From assembly GCA_017477855.1 (NCBI GenBank), contig JAFUUN010000049.1, positions 1-6,469 on the forward strand: 6,469 bases of DNA, read 5' to 3'. Below, piece by piece: positions 1 through 5,669 of this stretch. A program made the translations under genes and the position numbers. This DNA comes from Rickettsiales bacterium (GTDB taxonomy: Bacteria > Pseudomonadota > Alphaproteobacteria > Rickettsiales > Deianiraeaceae). The notes under the pieces are model-generated. The model did no database searches and was not told where the DNA came from. It worked only from the letters and a program-made list of their open reading frames with translations. The number at the start of each line of letters is the position of its first letter. Position 1 is the first letter of the stretch.

Positions 1-248
1 CATCTAACCTTTACTATACAAAAAAAACAGCTCATTGGAAGCATCTATTGTTGAATATAAATGTCAAGATAAACGTGGCGACAAAAAAAAACACAGTGAG
101 AAAACTTGCATTATGACTATTTCAGATTACGATTAAAGTGCATTAATATGTTTTTTGTCCAGTTTTTGCATGTATTGGATTTGCAATGATGCCGAAAATA
201 TTATAAAAATGCTTGACAATTATTTTTGCAGTTCAATGTGCTGTGGGT
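1..248. other. Leader/intergenic region upstream of rpsO, no convincing gene
   Basis: This AT-rich stretch holds no recognisable gene on either strand. One plus-strand frame is open from the left edge to a TGA at 114-116 (37 codons), but its translation resembles no family I know and it has no visible start. Minus-strand frames give only peptides of 12-16 codons. Two A tracts (A8 at 20-27, A9 at 83-91) are present. A CAT at 1-3 could be the minus-strand start codon of a gene lying off the window, with AAAGG four bases upstream of it on that strand, but this rests on very few bases. The right part probably contains the rpsO promoter. I saw no tRNA, clear terminator hairpin or repeat array. Confidence 0.5.
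175..204 (+). promoter_or_regulatory. Candidate sigma70 promoter of the rpsO-rplM-rpsI-ruvX operon
   Basis: TTGGAT at 175-180 matches four of six bases of the -35 consensus. TATTAT at 199-204 matches five of six bases of the -10 consensus, with an 18-nt spacer. Transcription would start near 211 and give a leader of about 38 nt before the rpsO ATG at 249. A perfect TTGACA lies at 213-218, but nothing like a -10 sits 16-18 nt downstream of it. In AT-rich DNA such matches occur often by chance, so this is only the best candidate. Confidence 0.3.
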
Positions 249-527
249 ATGTCAGTTGAAGCATATTTAGAGAATAAGCAGAATGTTATCAAACAATTTG
301 CTATAAATGCAGTGGATACGGGTTCTGCGAGTGTGCAAATCGCACTTTTAACACAGCGAATTTTATACCTCACAGAGCACATTAAAAACAATCACAAGGA
401 CAAGTCAGCGCGCTATGCATTGCTGCTTTTGGTTGCTAAAAGGAACAAATTTATGAAGTATTTAAAGCGCACAAATGGTGCTGAATATGACAAAGTTATG
501 ACGTTGCTTGGTTTGAGAAAGAAGTAA
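249..527 (+). CDS. rpsO: 30S ribosomal protein S15
   Basis: S15 is a primary 16S rRNA-binding protein of the small-subunit platform; it binds at the helix 20/21/22 junction and nucleates binding of S6/S18. The 92-residue product matches the family's usual 88-90 residues. The family core is clear: DTGSASVQIALLT (residues 23-35), then an LT.HI helix, KD, LL.LV..R, the YLKR motif (71-74) and a C-terminal LLGLRKK. The ATG at 249 is chosen because it starts the protein where the family normally starts; a TTG at 213 would add 12 uncharacteristic residues. No strong Shine-Dalgarno is visible. Oddity: the loop usually reading DHHSRRGLL reads DKSARYALL here, losing a His-Ser pair conserved for rRNA contact. 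It heads a tight operon, with rplM starting 1 nt after its stop, instead of its common neighbours truB or pnp. Confidence 0.96.
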   Translation: MSVEAYLENKQNVIKQFAINAVDTGSASVQIALLTQRILYLTEHIKNNHKDKSARYALLLLVAKRNKFMKYLKRTNGAEYDKVMTLLGLRKK

Positions 528-528
528 T

Positions 529-1068
529 ATGACAAAGAAAGTTAATAAAAGTATGGCTCCAGCAAGCAAAAAAATGGGTGTTGTAAAATGCAAGATCACA
601 AATAACATGACAGTTTCAACATCACACAAAGGTGTTAAGAGAAACTGGATTTTGATTGATGCACAAGATGCTGTTATTGGTCGTTTAGCAGCTTATTTAG
701 TGCATCGCTTGACAGGAAAACACTTGGCGAGTTACACTCCACACACAGATGATGGTGACAAAATTGTTGTCATCAATTGCGACAAAGTCAAGTTGACAGG
801 CAATAAAGAGGAGGACAAAATCTATCGCAGACACAGTGATTATGTTGGCGGAATGAAGGAGTTCAGTGCGAAGGAAATCCGTGGTGGCAAAAAACCTTGC
901 GACCTATTGAGAATTACAGTCCAAAGGATGCTTGGTCGTTGCAAAATGAATTACAAAATTTTGTCAAAGAACTTATATTTATATGCCGGTACAGAGCACT
1001 GCCAGAGCGCTCAAAATCCTGTGTTGGTGAAATTTAGTGAGTTGAATAGGAAAAATGTTGTAAAATAG
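529..1068 (+). CDS. rplM: 50S ribosomal protein L13 with N-terminal extension
   Basis: L13 is an early-assembling large-subunit protein that binds 23S rRNA. Recognisable elements are NWILIDAQDAVIGRLA (39-54), GKHLASYTPHTDDGDKIVVIN (63-83), the TGNK motif (90-93), DKIYRRHSDYVGG (96-108) and LYAGTEH...AQNP (151-164). The product has 179 residues against about 142 in E. coli. Most of the difference is a basic N-terminal extension of about 36 residues rich in Lys, Ser, Met and Asn. The start at 529 is preferred because it lies 1 nt after the rpsO stop and behind an AAGAAG sequence (519-524). An in-frame ATG at 607 (residue 27) would give a more typical length but has no ribosome binding site in front. 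The normally conserved MLPKGPLGR segment is replaced by MLGRCKMNYK (134-143). It is co-transcribed with rpsI, its classical partner, 6 nt downstream. Confidence 0.95.
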   Translation: MTKKVNKSMAPASKKMGVVKCKITNNMTVSTSHKGVKRNWILIDAQDAVIGRLAAYLVHRLTGKHLASYTPHTDDGDKIVVINCDKVKLTGNKEEDKIYRRHSDYVGGMKEFSAKEIRGGKKPCDLLRITVQRMLGRCKMNYKILSKNLYLYAGTEHCQSAQNPVLVKFSELNRKNVVK

Positions 1069-1074
1069 TAGGAT

Positions 1075-1656
1075 ATGGTAGCAAAAGAAAGCAAAACTGC
1101 TGGAAAAAGCGTTAAAAAAGCTCCTGTGAAAAGTGCAAGTGCAAAGGTCAAAAGTGCTGTAAAGGAAACAAAAAAAACCGTTAGGCACGTTAGTGCGAAC
1201 ACAAAAATTGAGGAAAAAGTTACATCAAAAGCTTCTGCAAAGAGTAAGACTGTCAAGTCGGGTAGCGGCGCAATTCGCGAGACGGGGCGCAGGAAAACAT
1301 CGGTTGCAAAGGTTGCGTTGGTTGTGAAAAGTGGTGATTTGCAGATAACCGTGAATGGTCTTGACTACAAACAATACTTTACAAAATTGATACATCAAGA
1401 CATTGTGTTTGCACCGATTGCATTGTTGGAAATTACAAGCGGGTATTCGGTCAACATTGTTGTTAAAGGTGGTGGGAAAAGTGGTCAAGCGGATGCTATA
1501 AAACTTGGCTTGTCAAAGTGTTTGGCGAATGTGTCAGAGGAATTTAATGTCATATTGAGAAAACACAGCTTCTTGACACGTGATGCCCGTCAGGTTGAAC
1601 CAAAGAAATACGGTTTGAAAAAAGCACGTAAGAAGGAACAATTCTCAAAGCGTTGA
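1075..1656 (+). CDS. rpsI: 30S ribosomal protein S9 with Lys/Ala/Ser-rich N-terminal extension
   Basis: S9 is a small-subunit head protein whose C-terminal tail reaches the P-site tRNA. The family core begins near residue 70: GRRKTSVAKV (71-80), the KGGGKSGQADAI segment (131-142), FLTRDARQVEPKKYGLKKARKK (166-187) and the diagnostic terminal QFSKR ending in Lys-Arg. The 193-residue product is about 60 longer than the E. coli protein (130). The excess is an N-terminal tail (residues 1-66) with about 17 lysines and many Ala, Ser, Val and Thr, including loose KSA/SAK repeats; it resembles histone-H1-like tails in composition only. The ATG at 1075 follows the rplM stop by 6 nt, with AGGA just ahead (1070-1073, closer than usual). 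No internal ATG precedes the conserved core, so the extension is probably translated. An A8 tract at 1170-1177 lies in it. Confidence 0.96.
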   Translation: MVAKESKTAGKSVKKAPVKSASAKVKSAVKETKKTVRHVSANTKIEEKVTSKASAKSKTVKSGSGAIRETGRRKTSVAKVALVVKSGDLQITVNGLDYKQYFTKLIHQDIVFAPIALLEITSGYSVNIVVKGGGKSGQADAIKLGLSKCLANVSEEFNVILRKHSFLTRDARQVEPKKYGLKKARKKEQFSKR

Positions 1657-1659
1657 TTT

Positions 1660-2151
1660 GTGTTTGAAGACAGGAATTCGTTTTTTCAGAAAATATTTGG
1701 AAAGAAAGGAGTTCTTGTGGCGGTTGACTATGGCACTCGCAAGCTTGGCTTTTCGGTTAGTGATGATGGCAGGCAGGTTGCTTTTCCGAAGGACGTTTTG
1801 ATTGGAAATTGGCGCGACTTTGATACCGTTTTTATTTCAATCAGCGAGTATGTTGGCAAGTTTAATGTATGCGGAATTGTGCTTGGTTGGCCTAAAAAAA
1901 TGGACGGCAGTTTGAATGATAATTGTGAAGTAATTTTGAAAATCGCGAAAAAGTTAGCGGAAAAATATCCAGTTTTGCTGGCCGATGAGCGCTTCACAAC
2001 ACGTGCAACTTATGCTGTTGAGAGGTTTGAAAGGAAGAAGTTTGGTTCAAAAAATAAGATAAAATTCAAAGAAAAAAATGATGATGCGCGCGCTGCAACT
2101 ATTATTCTCAATGATGTTCTTGACAGCTTAAATAGAGGTCAAAGTACATGA
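1660..2151 (+). CDS. ruvX: Putative pre-16S rRNA nuclease, YqgF/RuvX family
   Basis: YqgF (RuvX) has an RNase H-like fold related to RuvC resolvase; in E. coli it is tied to 5'-end processing of pre-16S rRNA. Motifs in order are VAVDYGTRKLGFSVSD (20-35, first catalytic Asp at 23), GIVLGWPKKMDGS (72-84, family form GLP..MDGS), LLADERFTT (106-114, acidic D109/E110) and DDARAATIILNDVLD (141-155, last acidic pair D141/D142). All expected acidic residues are present. The 163-residue product is longer than E. coli YqgF (138), with about 17 extra residues at the N-terminus and a basic loop at 123-140. The start is GTG at 1660, 3 nt after the rpsI stop; a GTG at 1717, next to the core, is possible. 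Grouping with three ribosomal-protein genes fits a role in 16S rRNA maturation. Its 3' end overlaps folC on the opposite strand by 13 nt. Confidence 0.92.
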   Translation: MFEDRNSFFQKIFGKKGVLVAVDYGTRKLGFSVSDDGRQVAFPKDVLIGNWRDFDTVFISISEYVGKFNVCGIVLGWPKKMDGSLNDNCEVILKIAKKLAEKYPVLLADERFTTRATYAVERFERKKFGSKNKIKFKEKNDDARAATIILNDVLDSLNRGQST

Positions 2152-3422
2152 TTGTTTGTTTGTTCTAAAACATAACCTGCAAAGTATAGTGAGCCGAAAA
2201 TAAAGATTGTTGTCTGGCGGTTTTGTTCCAAAAATTTGGAAATTTCTGTAAGTTTTTTGATTGTGGCACACGTCATATTATGCTCGTTTGCCAGCTGTTT
2301 TAGCTCACTCGGTGCAACAAAATCATTGACCGACGACGGAACATCATAGAAAAGCAGCTTGTCAAAATTTGCGGTTCTCAAAATCGAAAAAAATGACTTA
2401 TAGTCCTTCCTTTTCAGGCACGCAAAAACACCAATGATGCTCGCGCAGGTAGTACTTTTTACTTGTTTAGCGAAGTTGCAAAGCGCCAAAACCCCATCTT
2501 CGTTGTGGGCGCCATCAAGGTAAATCGCAGAGATATTTTTGCATCCAGCAAGCTCCGAGATGGTTATTTTCTGCATGCGGCAGGCCCAGTGAGTTGACTG
2601 AATTCCTTCCAAAATGCTGCGCGCGGTTATGTTTGTAGCGACGTTTGAGGCCAAGCATTTACATACCGCGGCGGCCAAATTTGCATTTTCAATCTGGTGG
2701 GCGCCAAGCAACGAAGGATGAATGCCGTTGTCAACTTCGTAATCATGACCTGCGATGTATAGTTTGGCATGGCGCTCGACAGCTATTTTTCGTAACTCAT
2801 TGGTGATTTCAGGGTTTGTGTTTGAAGTGAAAACTGGGCAGTTTGGTTTTGTAATTCCACCTTTTTCGCGAGCTATTTGAGCAAGTGTATTACCTAATTG
2901 TGCAACGTGGTCAAACGAGATTGAGGTTATTGCGGCGCAAGCGATCTGCGGAAAAACGTTTGTCGCATCAAGACGACCGCCGAGTCCGACCTCAAAAATG
3001 TAGTAGTCAAGCTGCGGTTTGGCCTGCAAGAATAGTAAAATAGCTATCAAAGTTGTTATTTCAAAGTAGCTAATTTCGTACAACATATCGTTGCATGCGG
3101 CGCAAATTTGCTCCTTGACAGCAATAATTTCGGCGTCCGTGGCATGGTGGCCAGCAATGTAAAAACGCTCGTTGTAGTTAATCAGGTGCGGCGAGGTGAA
3201 CATGCCGACTTTGTAGCCCGATTTTTCAAGGATGCAGCGGACAAAATTGGCTGTACTACCCTTGCCGTTGGTACCTGCGATATGGATAATACGCTCGGCA
3301 GGCTGCAATTTTAAGTGCGGGTTGCCAAGTCTTTCAAGTGCCTTGAACATGGTTTCAAGTTTCCACTCTGTCTTCGGCTGGCCGAAAAAAGTGCTCTCTG
3401 GGCGCCAATCAAAAACCTTCAT
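2139..3422 (-). CDS. folC: Bifunctional dihydrofolate synthase/folylpolyglutamate synthase
   Basis: FolC is a cytosolic Mur-ligase-family enzyme that uses ATP to add glutamate to dihydropteroate (making dihydrofolate) and to extend the polyglutamate tail of folates. The 427 residues match the family length. Motifs are the P-loop HIAGTNGKGST (47-57), SPHL (77-80), EVGLGGRLDATN (144-155), SFDH (169-172), REKGGI (185-190, with the Lys usually carbamylated at 187), AHQIENANLAAA (241-252), YLDGAHNEDG (301-310, opening the C-terminal domain) and GSLYFAG (410-416). All are intact, so the enzyme should work. The sequence does not show whether both activities are kept. The ATG overlaps the stop of the upstream ATPase gene as ATGA, indicating translational coupling. 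It is the last gene of the minus-strand operon, and its stop lies inside the 3' end of ruvX. Confidence 0.95.
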   Translation of the reverse strand: MKVFDWRPESTFFGQPKTEWKLETMFKALERLGNPHLKLQPAERIIHIAGTNGKGSTANFVRCILEKSGYKVGMFTSPHLINYNERFYIAGHHATDAEIIAVKEQICAACNDMLYEISYFEITTLIAILLFLQAKPQLDYYIFEVGLGGRLDATNVFPQIACAAITSISFDHVAQLGNTLAQIAREKGGITKPNCPVFTSNTNPEITNELRKIAVERHAKLYIAGHDYEVDNGIHPSLLGAHQIENANLAAAVCKCLASNVATNITARSILEGIQSTHWACRMQKITISELAGCKNISAIYLDGAHNEDGVLALCNFAKQVKSTTCASIIGVFACLKRKDYKSFFSILRTANFDKLLFYDVPSSVNDFVAPSELKQLANEHNMTCATIKKLTEISKFLEQNRQTTIFIFGSLYFAGYVLEQTNNHVL

Positions 3423-4111
3423 TTTGTCCTATTTTCAAACCTGATTGTCTGGGTTGAAATGCTCTCCGCAAACGGCATGTCGTGTGTAATTACTATCACA
3501 GTCAGGCCTTGTTGGTTGATTTTTTTAATGATGTTTGCGACTTCGGTTGTGAGCTCTGGATCAAGAGAAGCTGTTGGTTCGTCCATAATGAGGATGTCAG
3601 GGTGCAGAATAAGTGCGCGGATGATCGCGACCCTCTGTTTTTGTCCTCCAGACAACTGGTGTGGGAGTTTTGTAGCGTGCTCTTCAAGGCCAAAATCTCG
3701 CAATAAATTCATTGCTGTTTTAATGACTTTTTCCTTGTCTTTGTGATACACTTTTATGGGCGCGTAAGTGATGTTGTTGAGCACTGACATGTGCGGAAAA
3801 AGGTTAAAATTTTGGAAGACAAATGCTGTATGTTTTCTGGTTTTCTTGACATTTTTTGCAGTCAGCAGGACACCATTGATGTAGACCTCACCACTATCGT
3901 AAGTTTCAAGGCCATTCAGGATGCGTGCAGTTGTGGTTTTTCCTGTGCCGGACGGGCCAATTATGGTTGCAATCGCGCCTTTTTTGATGGAAAAATTGAC
4001 ATTATCCAAGCACTTTTTGCCGTCAAAAAATTTGCAAACATTGTGAAATTTCACAATCTCATCGCCACCGAAATACGTTTTTTCCTGTCTTTTTTTTCTG
4101 TGTAGTAGCAT
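3419..4111 (-). CDS. ABC transporter ATP-binding protein, polar amino acid (GlnQ-like) type
   Basis: This is a single-domain ABC ATPase that would power a membrane transporter from the cytosolic side. The catalytic motifs are intact: Walker A GPSGTGKT (52-59), Q-loop FVFQNFNLFPHM (97-108), signature LSGGQKQR (153-160), Walker B ILIMDEPTASLD (173-184, including the D-loop) and the H-loop in VITHD (207-211). The NFNLFPHMSVLNNI and IKKINQQGLTVIVITHDM segments resemble the GlnQ/HisP/ArtP group for polar amino acids, but substrate cannot be read from the ATPase. The 230-residue product has a basic extension of about 18 residues before the usual start; the chosen ATG overlaps the preceding gene's stop (TAATG), which supports it. 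No permease gene lies next to it, so its partner must be encoded elsewhere. The neighbouring lipoprotein has a periplasmic-binding fold but resembles a PBP activator, not an amino-acid receptor. Confidence 0.9.
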   Translation of the reverse strand: MLLHRKKRQEKTYFGGDEIVKFHNVCKFFDGKKCLDNVNFSIKKGAIATIIGPSGTGKTTTARILNGLETYDSGEVYINGVLLTAKNVKKTRKHTAFVFQNFNLFPHMSVLNNITYAPIKVYHKDKEKVIKTAMNLLRDFGLEEHATKLPHQLSGGQKQRVAIIRALILHPDILIMDEPTASLDPELTTEVANIIKKINQQGLTVIVITHDMPFAESISTQTIRFENRTK

Positions 4112-5610
4112 TATTTCTTAATTTTGTATATCTGATAATATTGCGTTGGGACAAACTCGCGAGCCATTGTCTGGTTGCGTATTTTGTAGATATTCATACG
4201 GCGCTCAATGTTGCCCTCGCGCGCGACACGGAACTCGTCCAGCACGCCTCGGAAGCCGTCTTCAAGGTATAGGTGGCGTGGCAGCATGTTGCCCTCGTTT
4301 GAGAGATAGAACAACAGTGACAGTGTGTCGTAAGTCATATAGGCAAAGAAGTTTGGCGCGTGGCCATATGCCTGCTTGAAATTTTTGTTGAATGTGCCGA
4401 TGAACTGGTAGTTGTAGCCTACAAAATACATACGCTCAAACTTTGGTGAGAACGGCTTGGAGGTGTCTAAAATTGCGTTTGTAAATAGGTTTATATCTTT
4501 GGTTAACAAATTGTATTTATTTAGTCCATCAAGGATCATACTGAGGTCATCCTCACTGCCTTCAATATAGATGCTGTCCGTCATGACATTGACTGTTTTT
4601 TGCTCGCTAAGTGAGAGTGCGTCAATGCGTTTGTCTGCATTTGGATTTTTGTTTTTGGCCGCTTCCAGAGCTGCTTTTTTCTTCTTCAAATTCTTTTTGT
4701 AATCCTCGGTTGTGAACTTGCCGTTTTCGTCAATCATGTATGTTGCCTCAAATGTTTGGTTGACATTTTTGGCTGCGGATGTGATTGAAGGTTTGTCGCC
4801 CTCCTGATAGAACTGGCTGCTGAGCACCATGATTTCCTGCGTTTGTGCGATTGAGCGTATAAGTTTTTCCAGTGCAAATCCTTTCTTGGTTGCAGGTAAT
4901 ATCAGGGCCAAATATCTCCTTCTTTGTGCCTTCATGAATTCGCACATTGCAGAAAATCTAAAACTGTCATTCATGCTGAAAATTGTGAGGTTTGGATACT
5001 TATTTACGATGCTTGCGTCATTTGTGAAGCTGATAAAATTTACCGCTTTTGGCAGTACAGATAGCAATTTTTCGGTCGTGTCGGTGAATACGGAACCAAC
5101 AATTACGTCATTTCCATCGTTGATGAGACGTTTAACCTCTGGGTCTGACTGCCAATCTTTTGCAGGAAGTTTGCCAATGTTGTAGATATTTACATTGCCA
5201 ACATCACCATATCGTGAGCCAGCAGCCGTTATAAGTGCTGATTCTACAATCATATTTCCAATGCTTGCGTGCTCACCTTCAAGCGGAACAATCAATGCGA
5301 CGTTGACTTTTTTACTTGGAATGGCCAACATTTCATCAGCAGCTTCCTGTGGATCATCTTTGATTTTTACATATGTTGTTCCTAATTTTTCCTTTGTGTC
5401 TTGCGCTGTTGCGGCATATTTATTCTGCTTGTTTTGTGTATCATTTTTTTCAACTTGGATGTTCTTGAAGTCCTTTAAATATGTTCTTTCATCACCATTA
5501 TCAAGTAGTGTGCAAGAAAAAAGTGATACCGAACAAATTGCAGTCAGTAATGCTTTTGATGTGAGCGCGCTGCCAATTTTGCATTTACAAAGTCCTATCT
5601 TTCTTGACAT
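4111..5610 (-). CDS. LppC-type penicillin-binding protein activator, lipoprotein
   Basis: This is a probable periplasmic lipoprotein with a type I periplasmic-binding fold, related to the LpoA/LppC group that in E. coli stimulates the peptidoglycan synthase PBP1A. Function here is inferred by family only. Residues 1-33 form a lipoprotein signal peptide: a basic start, a hydrophobic stretch from about residue 20 and the lipobox LFSC, with Cys33 as the lipidated residue. A charged linker follows (about 34-100). The binding domain starts at VNVALIVPLEGEHASIGNM (102-120), includes INDGNDVIVGSVFTDTTEKL (163-182), SFTNDASIV (194-202) and RRYLALILPATKKG (231-244), and ends with DGFRGVLDEFRVAREGNIERR (451-471). 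The Lys-rich helix at about 304-330 and the C-terminus match the layout I recall for alphaproteobacterial members. It heads the minus-strand operon. An amino-acid-binding role with the adjacent ATPase is a less likely alternative. Confidence 0.8.
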   Translation of the reverse strand: MSRKIGLCKCKIGSALTSKALLTAICSVSLFSCTLLDNGDERTYLKDFKNIQVEKNDTQNKQNKYAATAQDTKEKLGTTYVKIKDDPQEAADEMLAIPSKKVNVALIVPLEGEHASIGNMIVESALITAAGSRYGDVGNVNIYNIGKLPAKDWQSDPEVKRLINDGNDVIVGSVFTDTTEKLLSVLPKAVNFISFTNDASIVNKYPNLTIFSMNDSFRFSAMCEFMKAQRRRYLALILPATKKGFALEKLIRSIAQTQEIMVLSSQFYQEGDKPSITSAAKNVNQTFEATYMIDENGKFTTEDYKKNLKKKKAALEAAKNKNPNADKRIDALSLSEQKTVNVMTDSIYIEGSEDDLSMILDGLNKYNLLTKDINLFTNAILDTSKPFSPKFERMYFVGYNYQFIGTFNKNFKQAYGHAPNFFAYMTYDTLSLLFYLSNEGNMLPRHLYLEDGFRGVLDEFRVAREGNIERRMNIYKIRNQTMAREFVPTQYYQIYKIKK

Positions 5611-5630
5611 TTATAAAAATAAACTATATT
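5604..5630 (+). promoter_or_regulatory. Candidate rpoD promoter overlapping the lppC-like start codon
   Basis: A perfect -35 TTGACA occupies 5604-5609, followed by TATATT (five of six to the -10 consensus) at 5625-5630. The 15-nt spacer is shorter than the optimal 17. Transcription would begin near 5637, giving a leader of about 33 nt before the rpoD ATG at 5670. The -35 box overlaps the first codons of the divergent lipoprotein gene, whose ATG is at 5608-5610 on the minus strand. The position and the perfect -35 make this plausible but unproven. Confidence 0.35.
5623..5628 (-). promoter_or_regulatory. Candidate -10 element for the lppC-ABC-folC operon
   Basis: Read on the minus strand, TATAGT (five of six to TATAAT) lies 12 nt upstream of the lipoprotein ATG. 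A TTGACT box (5655-5660) is also present but 26 nt away, too far for a normal sigma70 pair. If this -10 is used, the transcript would have a leader of only about 5 nt, in keeping with the absence of a Shine-Dalgarno sequence before that ATG. It overlaps the candidate rpoD -10 on the other strand. Weak evidence. Confidence 0.2.
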
Positions 5631-5669
5631 CACAGGTAGAACGTTATTTCTTTTAGTCAAGAGAAAATT

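Noticed and set aside
3..116. C-terminal tail of an upstream gene (for example truB) in plus frame 3
   Set aside because: The 37 codons show no motif of TruB or any other family I know and the composition is that of random AT-rich DNA; too short to support.
213..241. TTGACA at 213-218 as the -35 of the rpsO promoter
   Set aside because: The bases 16-18 nt downstream (around 235-241) do not resemble a -10 box, and the transcript would start at or after the ATG.
213..248. TTG start at 213 giving S15 twelve extra residues
   Set aside because: The added residues are unlike S15 N-termini, and the ATG at 249 gives the normal family length.
979..1488. Three minus-strand open frames opposite rplM and rpsI
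   Set aside because: They are shadows of lysine-rich coding sequence, Phe/Leu/Thr/Cys-rich, with no domain, while the plus strand encodes unmistakable L13 and S9.
2150..2166. TTTG repeats near the folC 3' end as a terminator or regulatory repeat
   Set aside because: It encodes the Gln-Thr-Asn-Asn C-terminus of FolC, is only about three units long and forms no hairpin.
4576..4700. Lys-rich segment of the LppC-like protein (about residues 304-330) as a novel insertion
   Set aside because: Alphaproteobacterial LppC-like proteins, as I recall them, have a charged helical segment at the same place before the second half of the binding domain, so this looks like a family feature with Lys in place of Arg.
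5195..5656. Plus-strand open frame of 153 codons before rpoD
   Set aside because: It lies antisense to the lipoprotein signal peptide and binding domain, which carry recognisable motifs; this frame has none.
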